Shown here piece after piece: positions 1 to 10,889 of a DNA stretch of 64,000 nucleotides (position 1 is its first letter; every line of letters starts with the position of its first letter). Both the position numbers and the translations under genes were made by a program. The notes under the pieces are model-generated. The model was not told where the DNA came from, did not search any database, and worked only from the letters and a program-made list of their open reading frames with translations. The stretch spans positions 868,001 to 932,000 of the forward strand of contig WJXW01000013.1 in NCBI GenBank assembly GCA_015832175.1, written 5' to 3'. Origin of the DNA: Paraphaeosphaeria minitans (lineage: Eukaryota; Ascomycota; Dothideomycetes; Pleosporales; Didymosphaeriaceae).

Positions 1-455
1 TCTAGTAAAGGTATTATCTCCTTTCTTTTCTATAGAATAGCTTAGACTAGATTGTGCGACTCTTTATAGATGTGCGCACTTTATTTCTGCTTATTATATA
101 ATCTGAAATTTAATCTCTAGTAAAGGTAATAATATAGAGCCTACGCATCTAGCTTGTAGGGCGCTCTGTCTTTAGACTTTGCTAGTTTACAGTTAATTAG
201 AATTAACTACTAATTAGTGTTAGTTTGGCTTAATCTGTAATTAAGTATTTAAGGGTTAATAGTATACTATTATACAAAGGGTAAGAAGTAGGTTTAATTA
301 ATTACGTCTTGTCTATTGTACAAAGGGGCACTGAGGGCTTTATAAAGTCTCTGCCTCTTAGCGCTAACCTAAGTAGTGGGTCCTTGTGCGGGTCCCTACA
401 GGTAGGCAGGCCCCCACTTTACCTAGTGCTACTTGTACGATAAACTGTACAGACA
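1..455 (-). mobile_element. Copia-B copy 0, 5' leader and LTR only
   Basis: This is the 5' end of a minus-strand Ty1/Copia element whose body lies left of the window. It matches the right ends of the copies at 9536-23756 and 40676-43830. Bases 1-227 are untranslated leader and 228-455 the LTR (TGTTAG...AGACA). The first bases join TCTAGTAAAGG to TATTATCTCC, which is the junction of the 115-bp leader duplication seen at 43199-43428, so this copy belongs to that subfamily. It ends inside gypsy-A RT sequence, so it inserted into that element; the other flank is outside the window. No coding sequence is present here. Confidence 0.8.
228..455 (-). repeat. LTR of copia-B copy 0
   Basis: The LTR has TG...CA ends and is 228 bp, close to the 238-bp LTR at 55947-56184. 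It holds a GC-rich box near 375-420 around GGGTCC and GGCAGGCCC that recurs in every copia-B LTR. It abuts gypsy-A sequence beginning TTAAG. Confidence 0.8.
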
Positions 456-2736
456 TTAAGAATTATTACTTACTACCCTTAGTTAGAGAGACGCTTAACT
501 GCTTATTAGGCGTATACTACTATATAACCTTTAATCTTCGCAACGCCTACTACAGAATTTAGATCTAGGTAGGAGACAAGTAGAAAACTATATTCTAAAC
601 TCGCTATAGCTACTTTAAATACTTAATAATACTATTTAGCTTAACTAATACCCTCGCGAGCTTTTAGGTATATATTAATAAGGCACTAGCACTACACCTA
701 AATTATATATATATTATATACCTAGATAATATACTTATCTATACCTATAATAAGAATCTTACGCTTTATTAGCGCGCTATCTACGCTATACTTAAATTAC
801 TATGTAAGGCTAAACTTTTTATTATTTTAACTAAGTGTATATTTGCCTTAGGCGAAGTCTACTTCCTTACTATTATTATAACTACGTAAGGAATCTGCGC
901 TAATCCTACGCGTATAGTAACTATTATACAATAGCTATAGCTAACTAGTATCTAAGAGCTCTAGTTATTTCTAGGCTTTATAAACTTTTATAGGCAATTT
1001 ATTAAGGTATATATATAAAAAACTACTCTTCTTTTAAACCTACTTAAAAAGAACTAAGTGTTCTAATAGTTAGTAAAGGCTAATAATACTTTTAAAATAC
1101 TTAAAACGCGCTTCTTAAGTGCACCTATTCTATACTACTTTAACCTTGCGCTGCTAATCTAATTAGAGACTAACATATCTATTTTTATAATATATAGTAT
1201 CCTTTCGCAGCTATTTAAGAACTAGAAGTGGCACCTAGTTACTTTTATATTAAGGGAACTTTAAGCTATAAAGCTAAATTATAAGGTATATAACTTTAAG
1301 TTCCTTACTATTATCTACTACTTTAAGTAATAGAGATATTATCTAGATAGTATATAGCACATAATTTAAGTGCTAAGTAACTATAATAACCTACGCAGTA
1401 TACGCGCTATATTAAAGCTAAACCTATAATAAGTATAATAGGTAATATACCTAGTAGTTTTTAATTTTAAAGTGGAATACTGCCTAGGGAAAATAAACCT
1501 AGTGGATAGACTATTAAGGAGGGTAAATTATATATAAGAGAACCTATTACTAACCTATTTATTGCCTACCCTATATAATAAAATACTATAGAGGACTAAG
1601 CACAGTAGAGTAAGTAGATCTATAAATAAGCTAAGCTTATTAGGCGCATATAAGACGTATATTACTAATATTTATAAAGCTATAAGAGTCCCTACTACTA
1701 GTGCTATAGTATATACGCTATACGTACTACGCTCGCTAGCTAGAGTATTAGTTAGTAGTAAACCTATAATAAAAGAGTCTAACCTTATTACTAAAGTTTA
1801 GTAGCTTTAGTAAAGGGACGCCTTTACTATTAAGCGTATTACTAGCTTAAAGTATAAAAGAAGCACTTAAAGTAGTAGTAAGGCGCAAGTATAGCGCTTT
1901 AATAAAATAGAAGTCCTAAAGTATAATAGTAGATTATATATTCTAGATAAACTAGTAATTAGGTAAAGATTTTGTTCTAGCACTATAATATATATATAGT
2001 AGGCTACTTTAGTGTATATAGAACGCTTAAAGCTATTAAGAGGACCTACTATTAGCCTCTTATAGGTTAAGATGTTTAGAAGTACGTAAAGACTTATACT
2101 ATTTACTAAAGAAGTAAAGCTCTAAAGTATAATAAGTATAGCTAGCTATTACTTCTTCTAACGCTAAAGGATATCTTTAAGGAAGTCTTACTAGACTTTA
2201 TAACAAGATTTCTACTAGTAAAGGATTAAGGCAGCTACGCTTTTAATATAATCTTTATAATTATATACTGCTTCTTTAAAATAGCTATCTATATCCCTAT
2301 ATAAAAAATATAGGATATAAAGGAATTTATAGAAGCCTACTTTTAAAAGGTTATCTGAAATTTTAGCACTTAGAAAGGTATTATATTTAATAGGGGCTCT
2401 ATTTTTACTTCTACTTTTTAGGCAGAAATATACTACTAACTATAGGTAAAGCGTAAGCTTAGCACTACTTTCTACCCTTTAATAGATAGGTAAATAAAGC
2501 GCTAGAATTAGACGCTTAAATAATACTTTTATATATTTATTATATCTTAATAAATAAACTAGATTAAACTGCTCCTAATAGCTTAATTTGTATATAATAA
2601 CTCTATCTATAATTTAATAAAAATAACGCCTTTCTATACTATATATAGTAAGCACCCTATCCTTACTACGCCTCTTATAGATAGTAGGCTAGAGGGGGAG
2701 CTACTAGATATAGTTAAAAGAGTAAAACGTATATAT
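456..2736 (+). pseudogene. Gypsy-A copy 0: RT-RNase H-integrase fragment
   Basis: This is a decayed chromovirus pol fragment. It starts in RT just upstream of the region that normally reads as the YPLP and DAY-RIRI blocks. The catalytic box at 719-730 reads YLDN in place of YLDD, with G-to-A change of the second Asp codon. RNase H and connection sequence follow to about 1500, and integrase runs from about 1900 with the HHCC-like and core regions. Stop codons replace Gln, Trp and Arg throughout. Integrase is cut at 2736, where another gypsy-A LTR begins, and the rest of pol, chromodomain and 3' LTR of this copy are absent. The protein cannot be made. Confidence 0.85.
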
Positions 2737-2952
2737 TGTAACTGGTAAATCACGATATTGTTGTGGTGTTGTGGTATCTAGCGCTAAGGCCTTATAGAGG
2801 GTCTGTGCGCTAAGTAAGCTAGCTGCGCAAAACCTGCGCTGCGCGTTAACTCTATATAAGACAAGTATTATTCTATTAATATTACTAGAGTTATCCTTTT
2901 ACTATTCTTTCTAGCGTAAAGTAAGTACTATTGCCTATAACTAGACCTTATA
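2737..2952 (+). repeat. Gypsy-A copy 1, 5' LTR
   Basis: The LTR is 216 bp with termini TGTAAC...TTATA (TTACA in less mutated copies), a short inverted pair. It contains GTGTTGTGGTATCTAGCGC, which is conserved in the LTRs at 9320, 26053 (inverted) and 55529. The leader starting TAATAATAC follows directly; I could not assign a primer-binding tRNA. Confidence 0.85.
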
Positions 2953-3065
2953 TAATAATACTTTTTCTATAATAGTCTAAGGATAGCTCCTAGAGTTATA
3001 TAAGCTACTAGTTAAGGGTAGACTTTACTTAAAGCCCCTAAAGGCAGCAAAGACTCTCTTATCTA

Positions 3066-3099
3066 GTATATAGGAGGAGAGCTAGTAACGCGTAACTTA
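3066..3099 (+). repeat. Left copy of 34-bp duplication around the GC-rich insert
   Basis: This 34-bp gag segment, starting GTATATAGGAGGAGAGC, is repeated without mismatch at 3344-3377. The homologous uninterrupted site in the gypsy-A copy near 39069-39102 is single and differs at several RIP-type positions, so the duplication here is local and arose after mutation of this copy. Confidence 0.9.
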
Positions 3100-3105
3100 T
3101 TGGAA

Positions 3106-3342
3106 TTAAGCACACTCCCACTGTGCGAAGACGCACCACCTCGCGCTCCGATCCGCAAGCACCAGTCCTCTCCACGTGCCCTTCTCACCAATCTTGATTA
3201 CCGTCTCCCACGAGCTCCCGTCGCCGTCGTTGGTTCCGCTCATGTGTTCGCTCTTCCTCGTCAACCGAATGATCTTCCCAGACGGCGTCTGCACCGCGAG
3301 CTTGGCTGGCTTCATCGAAGCGCTACCTGAGGAACTGGAGGA
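3106..3342 (-). pseudogene. GC-rich captured host-gene fragment (possibly cyk3-like C terminus)
   Basis: This is the only clearly non-RIP, GC-rich stretch in the window. The minus strand is open across it: a Ser-rich lead-in, then MKPAKLAVQTPSGKIIRLTR, an acidic GTNDGDGSSWE linker, then IKIGEKGTWRGLVLADRSAR and WCVFAQWECA before TAA at 3106-3108, six bases from the insertion edge. The ATG at 3313-3315 is probably internal, since the frame is open upstream to the junction. The pattern resembles my recollection of the C-terminal region of the fungal cytokinesis protein Cyk3 (SH3 and transglutaminase-like protein); that assignment is an inference. It is a truncated exon piece without promoter, inserted in gypsy-A gag. 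Lack of mutation fits late arrival or a length below the usual RIP threshold. Confidence 0.6.
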
Positions 3343-3343
3343 T

Positions 3344-3377
3344 GTATATAGGAGGAGAGCTAGTAACGCGTAACTTA
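3344..3377 (+). repeat. Right copy of 34-bp duplication around the GC-rich insert
   Basis: This is identical to 3066-3099. It marks the right edge of the insert, after which gag continues in register with the uninterrupted copy at 39103 onward. Confidence 0.9.
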
Positions 3378-4499
3378 AGCCTACCTTTAATACTTAAGTA
3401 GTGTATCTTAGTTACTAAAAAGAAGCGTAATAAGCTTTACGCTATATATTAACTTTATACCTTAGAAGACAAAATCTCTTAATTTAAAAGTATAAGCTAA
3501 ACCCCTAGCGTAGTAGCTACTACTAAGAATATTAAAATCCTATTTACTAATATATAGAAGTAGGACGCGCCTATAGCGTATATAGTAATATATATTAAGT
3601 ATACGCTTTAACCTAAGGACTCTACTAAATATAGAGGTAAGAACCTTAAGAAGTATTATAAATTTTTTTATTTTTATAAAGTAGCCTTTTGCCTCTTACT
3701 ATAAGAATTTGTGTAGGATAGAGATAAAGTTATCTAGGTAATATAGTACTTTATAGGCAACCTAAGAGAACTATAGTATATATACTATAAGCGCACTTTT
3801 AAAGCTAAGGGAGAAATACCTACTTAGAAGTACTTTAAGTAGTATATACTTAACTTACTTTTAGACCTAGTAAATTATAGCCTAGAAGTAGCTATAGCGT
3901 ATACTTAGGTAATATAGTAAAGAGACTAAACTCTTTACTCTTTTATAACCTACTTTAATATCTTTAAAAATTAACTTACACTTTATACTAAAGAGTAAAA
4001 GGTATAGCACCTCTTCTCTAAGCTTAAACTTAAGCTATAGAGGGCTATTACTAACTACTATTAGGTGCCTATAACTAGGGAAGACTTTATCGCTTTAGGC
4101 TTTATGCTTAAGCGAAACCTACGCTACGCACTTATAATATAAGAGTTAAGCCTACGTTATATATTAAAGAAATCTAAAGATACTACGCTAAACTGCTAAA
4201 CACCTAAAGGTAATAGTAAAACCTAAAATAAAAAAAGTGTTACCTGCTATAAGTGCTATAAAACTAGCTACTATACTAATAAATATAGAGGTAGTAATCC
4301 TAACTAGATTCTTATATAAGTAAACTATGCGGGAAAAGGCTAAGCCTTTCTTATAACCTAGATATAGTAAGGCGCCTACTAATTTATATTTTACTAGATA
4401 TAAAGCGCATATATAGCGCAGCTAGAAATATAGGCTTAGAGAGGGAACTCTAAATAATTCTTAACTTATAGGCTAATATTAGCCTAATAGCTAGATTAT

Positions 4500-7400
4500 T
4501 ACAATTAAAATAAATTTAAAGTTTATTAGAAGGGCTAAGCTCTTTAAGCTAGAATAGATGAGGGCCTAAAGGTAAAGCACTTACGCTGCCTATACGCTCT
4601 AGGTGCGTATTATAGATAATATAGAGGTAGAGTATAGAACAAAGACTACTATCTATAGTATTAATAACGAAGGAATCTCTCTCCTACTTAGTAACCCCTT
4701 TCTATAAGAAGGCGATATCTACCTTAATTATAGCTTATAAATATAGCGCTAGGGCTATACTACAGCTTTAATATAGCTTATTACTATAAGGGACTTTAAA
4801 GATAATATAGAGTATACTAGCTTAGATTTATTTCTTCTAAGGGTTTTATAAATAACTAGTGTAAGCTTAGAGCACCTAGCGTATATTAATAAAGCGCGTA
4901 TAGCGTAGGTACTATATATTCCTAACGTATTACGCGAATATAGTAATATATTTAATAAAAAAGTAGCGTCTACTTTACTAGATTTTAAAGAGTCTAATTA
5001 TGCTATCCCTATTATAGATTAAAGGAACCTCTTTATAGACTACTCTATAATCTTTTAGAGTAGGAGCTTAAGGTACTTTAGGAGTATCTAGAAAATACCT
5101 TAAAAAAGGGATAAATTAGGTATAGCACTAGCTTAGCTAGAGCACTAATTTTATTTACCCCTAAGAAAGATAGCACACTACAGCTTTATATAGATTATTA
5201 GGGCCTTAACGTAATTACTATTAAGGATTATTACTTACTACCCTTAGTTAGAGAGACGCTTAACCGCCTATTAGGCGTATACTACTATATAACTCTTAAT
5301 CTTTATAACGCCTACTATAGAATTTAGATCTAGGTAGAAGATAAGTAGAAAACTATATTCTAAACTTACTATAGCTACTTTAAATACTTAGTAATGCTAT
5401 TTAGCTTAACTAATACCCCTGCGAGCTTCTAGGCATATATTAATAAGGCACTAGCACTAAACCTAGATTATATATATATTATATACCTAGATAATATACT
5501 TATCTATAGCTATAATAAGAATTTTATATTTTATTAGCGCGCTGTCTGCGCTGTGCTTAAATTACTACGTAAGACTAAACTTTTTATTAATTTAACTAAG
5601 TGTATATTTGCTTTAGGCGAAGTCTACTTCTTTAGTTTTATTATAACTATGTAAGGAATCTACGCTAATCCTACGTATATAGTAATTATTATAGAATAGC
5701 TATAGCTAACTAGTATCTAAGAGCTCTAGTTATTTCTGGCTTTATAAACTTTTATAGGCGATTTATTAAAGTATATATATAAGAAACTACTCCTCTCTTA
5801 GACCTACTTAAAAAGAACTAAGTGTTCTAATAGTTAGTAGAAGCTAATAATACTTTTAAAATACTTAAAATATGCTTCTTAAATACGCCTATCTTACGCT
5901 ACTTTAACTCTGCGCTTCTAATTTAATTAGAGACTAATATATCTACTTTTATAATATGCAGTATCTTTTCGCAGCTATTTAAGGACTAAAAGTAGCACCT
6001 AGTTACTTTTATATTAAGAAAACTTTAAGTAGTAGAGCTAAATTATAAGGTATATAATCTTAAGCTTTTTGCTATTATCTACTGCTTTAAGTAATAGAGA
6101 CATTATTTAGATAGCACGTAGCATATAATTTAAGTGCTAAGTAACTATAATAACTTACGCAGTATGCGCGCTATATAAAAGCTAAACCTATAATAAGTAT
6201 AACAGGCGATATACCTAGTAGCTTTTAATTTTAAAGTAGAACACTGCCTAGGGAAAATAAACATAGTAGATAGACTATTAAGAAGGGCAGATTACGTATA
6301 GGAGAACCTATTACTAACTTATTTATTACTTACTCTATAGAATAAAATACTATAAAGGACTAAGTATAGTGAAGTAAGTAAATCTATAAATAAGCTAAGC
6401 TTATTAGGCGTATGTGAAACGTATATTACTAATATTTATAGAGCTATAAAGGTTCCTACTGCTAGTGCTATAGTGTGTACGCTATATATACTACGCTTAC
6501 TAGCTAGAGTATTAGTTAGTAGTAAATCTATAATAAAAGAGTCTAACCTTATTACTAAAGTTTAGTAGTTTTAGTAAAGGCACGCTTTTACTATTAAGTG
6601 TATTACTAGCTTAAAGTGTAAAAGAAGTACTTAAAGTAGTAGTAAAGTGTAAGTATAGCGCCTTAATAAAATAGAAGTCCTAAGGTATAATAGTAGATTA
6701 TATATCTTAGATAAACTAGTAATTAAGTAAAAGATTTTATTCTAGCACTATAATATGCGTATAGTAAGCTACTTTAGTGTATATAGAACGCTTAAGGCTA
6801 TTAAGAGGACCTACTATTAGCCTCTTATAGGTTAAGGTATTTAGAAGTACGTAAGGACTTATACTATTTACTAAAGGAGTAAAACTCTAAGGTATAGTAA
6901 GTATAGCTAGCTATTACCTCGTCTAACGCTAAAGGATATCTTTAAGGAAGTCTTACTAGACTTTATAACTAGATTCCTACTAGTAAGGAATTAAGGTAGC
7001 TGCGCTTTTAATATAATTTTTATAATTATATACTACTTCTCTAAGATAGCTATCTATATCCTTACACAGAAAACATAGAATATAAAGGAATTTATAGAAG
7101 CCTACTTCTAAGAGGTTATCTTAAAGTTTAGTATTTAGAAAGGTATTATATCTAATAGAGGCTCTACCTTTACCTCTGCTTTTTAGGTAGAAATATGCTA
7201 CTAACTATAGGTAAAGCGTAGGCTTAGTACTACTTTCTACCTTTAAATAAATAGGCAAATAGAGCGCTAGAATTAGACACTTAAATAATACCTTCGTATA
7301 TTTATTATACCTCTATAAATAAACTAGATTAAACTGCTCCTAACAGCTTAATTTGTATATAACAACTCTATCTATAATTTAACAAAAATAACGCCTTTCT

Positions 7401-8000
7401 ATATAGTATATAGTAAGCACCTTATCCTTACTACGCCTTCTATAGACAGTAGGCTAGAGGGGGAGCTACTAGATATAGTTAAGAGAGTAAAACGCATATA
7501 TAGCGTACGCGTATTACTTATAGAACACCTATACTTAGTATAAGAGTATTAGAGCTAGTACTATAATAAGAAGCATAAGTAAGAGTTATTCTAGAGAGGT
7601 GACTTAGTCCTACTTAGCACAAAGAATATACATATACCTTAATAACTAAGTAAGAAGCTATTAAGAAAATTTATTAGGCCCTTCTAAGTGTAGAACGTAG
7701 TTAGAATATAAGTATACTACCTACTCCTCTTACTACACTATTATATTTATAACGTATTTTATATTTCCCTTCTTAAATAATAAAAACTAAGGCTAGAAGT
7801 AGAAGATATTAATACCTAGCTACTAGAGGTTATACCTAAAAGAGGAAAAGCCTAAGAAGTAGAAGAAATCCTAGCTAAGCAAATAAGAAAGGGGTAAAAG
7901 CAATACCTACTCTACTAGAAAGGCTATAATAAGACTTAGGATACCTAGATTCTAGAGTTAGACTTTAAAGATATAAATAACCTAGTCTAAACTTTTAAAG
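4500..8000 (+). pseudogene. Gypsy-A copy 1 pol: protease-RT-RNase H-integrase-chromodomain
   Basis: Domains run in the Ty3/Gypsy order (RT before integrase). Protease-like sequence lies near 4560-4880 and RT near 4950-5800, with the FNKK start block, a DYYPLPL-like block (degraded) and the active box at 5484-5495 reading YLDN. RNase H and connection follow to about 6300 and integrase runs about 6640-7500. A chromodomain at about 7855-7985 contains EVEEILAKQIRKG and a following KGYNKT segment. A chromodomain after integrase is the hallmark of chromoviruses and in the family binds modified histone H3 to steer insertion into heterochromatin. Dozens of TAA/TAG codons, mostly at family Gln, Trp and Arg positions, make it inactive. 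Confidence 0.85.
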
Positions 8001-8196
8001 GGAAAAGAGCTACGGATATAAAGAAAAGGTAAAGGATATAATAAGAGTATATAAAATATAAATATAATGTATATTATTATAAAGCACTATAGCTTAGGGA
8101 GCACTTATAGCTTATTAGGAGTATTTACTTAAAGCCTATAGGCTAGCTTCTAAAAAGTAATCTAACTAAACTACGCGCTGCCTACGCCCTTACTAC

Positions 8197-8238
8197 TTAT
8201 TATCCTTATTATTCTTACTATTCTTACTATCCTTATCT
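8197..8238 (+). repeat. Short CTTACTATT-type microsatellite
   Basis: About four imperfect units of CTTACTATT/CCTTATTAT lie in the gypsy-A 3' region. The same stretch occurs at about 47083-47130. On the minus strand it reads as a Lys/Asn/Ser/Asp-rich repeat. Confidence 0.6.
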
Positions 8239-8460
8239 ACTATACCTCTAGTAGTAACCTCCTCTTTGCTCTCTTTGTTACTATTGTCTAAGTCGCCCTT
8301 ATTACAGCAAAGAGTAGACGCTAGATTAACCTAAAATAAGTTATTAGTATGCATTTTAAGTATAGGAAAAGTGTGAACTTACTATCTACTATATAAGAGG
8401 AATAACTACTTTAAGAGTATTAGTAATCTAACGCTACTCTACTAAAATTAAGCCTAGATA

Positions 8461-8925
8461 CTAAGGGCTAGTAGTAGGCACCTAGGTTACTACACCTATA
8501 GGTATACTAATATAAGCTGTAATACGCTAGTAGTTAGCTAGCTCTAAGTTAAATTACTTCTAGTAATAAGCTAGCTTTAGGCCTACTACCTTTACACGCT
8601 TATCTATCTTACGCTGCCTACCTAGAGTCTCTATAACTATAATATAGTAGTAGTCACGAAGGGCGTATAGGCGATTAAGGCGCCTATTTATCGCCTTTAG
8701 CACCTACAAATATTAGCTAAAGCGTATATATAACACGCAACTCTAGATATACTAAGTTGCACCCTCTATAATTGCCTTTAATATAATAGTTATAGCGCTT
8801 ATTATTGTCTTTAGTATAGTTCTTAAAGAGTTTTACTAAGTTCTATACACAGCGTATATAAGTTATAAGCACTATATTATAGTCTATACACTTAGTATCT
8901 CTGCTAAATATAAAAGTGGCGGCAT
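8461..8925 (-). pseudogene. Antisense reading frame in gypsy-A 3' region
   Basis: This frame lies between the chromodomain and 3' LTR and is antisense to the element. It can be followed for about 155 codons from an ATG at 8923-8925 (MPPLLYLAEILS) through VLKAINRRLNRLYALRDYYY, ETLGRQRKIDKRVKVV and VPTTSP. The interrupting stops fall at TAG/TAA codons that Gln or Trp would give after C-to-T change. The same frame is recognisable at 47341-47815, including VLKAINRRLNRLYAL, but its ATG is mutated there. The composition is Leu/Arg/Lys-rich and helical. I do not recognise a family and the end is uncertain. It could be an element-encoded antisense gene or chance openness. Confidence 0.4.
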
Positions 8926-9302
8926 TATAGAGATTAGACTTCTTAATATATTTAGGTACTAGGTAGTATAGTATTTTAGTTAATTAAAGGGGTTATTTAA
9001 AGATTAAGCGCTCTATCTATACTAAGAATAAGTTATATATATATTATATAGGTAGAGAGCACACGAAGATTAAAACAATATTAATACTATATAGCCCTAT
9101 TACCCTACATTATAAGAGGCTACAGTAAATAGAAGGCGTAAGAGCCTTATAATAAACAACACACGCAATACGTTTACAGCGTATACTATTTACTTATAAC
9201 ACGCTGCTATTGCGTATATAACACGCACCCCTATAGACACTCTTTTCCTTTCCTATAGGGTGAGGTTTTTATTAAGGCTATAGTATACTATAGAGGACTA
9301 TA

Positions 9303-9319
9303 GCTAGAGGGGGAGGTTC
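9303..9319 (+). promoter_or_regulatory. Gypsy-A polypurine tract
   Basis: TAGAGGGGGAGG lies directly before the 3' LTR, the position from which plus-strand DNA synthesis is primed in LTR elements. The same tract is at 55514-55526, and a similar one precedes the gypsy-D LTR. Confidence 0.75.
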
Positions 9320-9535
9320 TATAACAGGTAGATTATAATATTATTATGGTGTTGTGGTATCTAGCGCTAAGGCCTTATAAAGAGTCTGTGCGCTAAGTGA
9401 GCTAGCTGCGCAAAACCTACGCCGCGCGTTAACTTAACACAAGACAAGTATTATTCTATTAATATTACTAGAGTTATCCTTTCACTGTCCTTCCTAGTGT
9501 GAAGTAAGTACTATTGCCTATAACTAGACCTCACA
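9320..9535 (+). repeat. Gypsy-A copy 1, 3' LTR
   Basis: This LTR is 216 bp, TATAAC...TCACA, and aligns along its length with 2737-2952. The right edge joins a copia-B LTR remnant with no duplication of the left flank. Confidence 0.85.
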
Positions 9536-9584
9536 TAGGGCCCCACTTCACTTAGTGCTACTTATATAATCTACTATATAGACA
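9536..9584 (-). repeat. Copia-B 3' LTR remnant (49 bp)
   Basis: GGCCCCACTTCACTTAGTGC and the terminal TATATAGACA match the right end of the other copia-B LTRs. The remaining roughly 180 bp are missing, replaced by the gypsy-A LTR. Confidence 0.8.
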
Positions 9585-10889
9585 CTAGCAACTTTTTCTT
9601 TATATAATAGCCTATGTTTATTATACGCTTCCCTTTCCTATCTTTTTCTATCTATACAGTTAGCCTTTCCTTATTAGAATAGGTTATAAAGTAGGTATAG
9701 TATTACTATATAGTAAAGGTCCTATTTACACCTACTCTTATATAAATAGGTAGTAACAGCTAACCTACTTAATTTTTACTCTACCCCCTTATATAGTAGC
9801 AGAGCTATATCGTATAATAAGGATCTTTCTAGGCATATGCCTTATATATAAATAGAAGGTAGGGTGTTAAGTAATATAATACTTAGCACTAAGTCTTAGT
9901 AAGTAGGTATAAAAAAATATCTCCTAGCTCCCCTAAACCCTCTCTCCTTTATTCTACTTTAATATATATATACCTTCTTTCCTTCTTACCTTATTCTTTT
10001 TAGTGTCCTAGTGTCTAGTGGCTAGTACCCTATTACTAGTAAATGTGTATAGCTTTTTCATACGATGCTAATTTTTAACAAGATATATATATACATATAT
10101 ACACTCTTACTATTATATAATAGCTAATAACGCTATTAGTCTATTAGGCGCTAGTACCTTTACTACTAGTGTCTTTGTGCTAGTTATTGTAGGCTAGACT
10201 AAATCGCGTATCTAGGTTAACCTCCCTACTAGTTTATCTAGTATAAGGGCCTTTATGGAAAGCCTAGTAGTAGATATATAATAAATTCTCTAGAGTATTT
10301 TTATTTTTATTATATAACGCTAACAAGTATAGGATAAAAAGGCTAGAGTAGCCTAGATGCCTTCTTAAGACATTATTATACATATCCTAGTTAGTATAAA
10401 CTTCTAGTAGTAGGCTGCTTATATTATATAACGTAAAGAATGTTAGTAAGCGGTACTTATCTAGTCGCGTAGCTAAGTTTAGAATAAGCCTTATACTTAC
10501 TTATATAGCACTACTAATACTAGTAATTAGGTATTCCTAGATTATTATGTAATCCTAGGCTATAAGTCTAGATTATATAGCGCCTACGTGTAGAAGTTGC
10601 ATAGTGCTTATTATAAGTGTTGTATATAAGGGGGGTAAATGTCTTTGTCGCACAAAGGGGTAGGTGGGCCTAGTCTTTAGATATCTAAATTATTAATACA
10701 GAAAATATATTCTTTAATATCTTTATATAATCTCCTGCGATGTGTTCCCTCTCTTATAATAAAACTGTAATATTAAATTAGTAGTAGGGCTTATATAGCC
10801 TAAAAATAAATATGTCTATACAAAGTTATAGTAAGTTAGATAGTAAAGGAATTTTTTTTTTAAAATAGTAAGTAAGATAATAAAAGAAA
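9585..10889 (-). other. Copia-B copy 1, 3' region without recognised domains
   Basis: This 1.3-kb stretch lies between RNase H and the 3' LTR. Its first 340 bp are shared with the deleted copy at 40988-41330, which shows they belong to the element. I see no protein family on either strand. The plus strand (antisense) has runs open except at putative Gln/Trp stops around 10440-10640, too weak to call. Confidence 0.6.

Larger units (their letters stand above)
2990..4400 (+). pseudogene. Gypsy-A copy 1 gag
   Basis: This is decayed gag, the capsid/nucleocapsid precursor. Its C-terminal part near 4240-4290 translates as CYKCYKTSYY followed by TNKY, a CCHC zinc knuckle with His and the last Cys changed to Tyr. 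The same region of the copy at 39960 keeps the His (CYKT-SHYTNK). Many internal stops are present. The frame is also disrupted by the GC-rich insertion at 3100-3343. Start and end are approximate because no unmutated reading frame remains. Confidence 0.7.
2737..9535 (+). mobile_element. Gypsy-A copy 1, Ty3/Gypsy chromovirus with two LTRs
   Basis: This is the most complete uninterrupted gypsy-A in the window: 5' LTR, gag, protease, RT, RNase H, integrase, chromodomain, about 1.3 kb of 3' region, polypurine tract and 3' LTR. The length is about 6.8 kb, of which 278 bp is a foreign insert and its target duplication (3100-3377). The LTRs are both 216 bp. The left flank is gypsy-A integrase (ending TATATA) and the right flank is a copia-B LTR remnant (TAGGG), so there is no target duplication. 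The two ends may therefore come from different insertions joined by recombination. All frames are broken by stops. Confidence 0.85.

Noticed and set aside
2700..2736. Possible target duplication of gypsy-A copy 1
   Set aside because: TATATA on the left has no counterpart after 9535 (TAGGG).
3100..3330. Plus-strand open frames of 76 and 65 codons across the GC-rich insert
   Set aside because: They overlap the minus-strand frame, which has the protein-like motif content; the plus frames start or end in junction sequence and look like shadows.
9926..9940. CCCTAAACCCT, similar to the fungal telomere repeat
   Set aside because: Less than two units, inside the copia-B 3' region, so no telomere or interstitial telomeric array.
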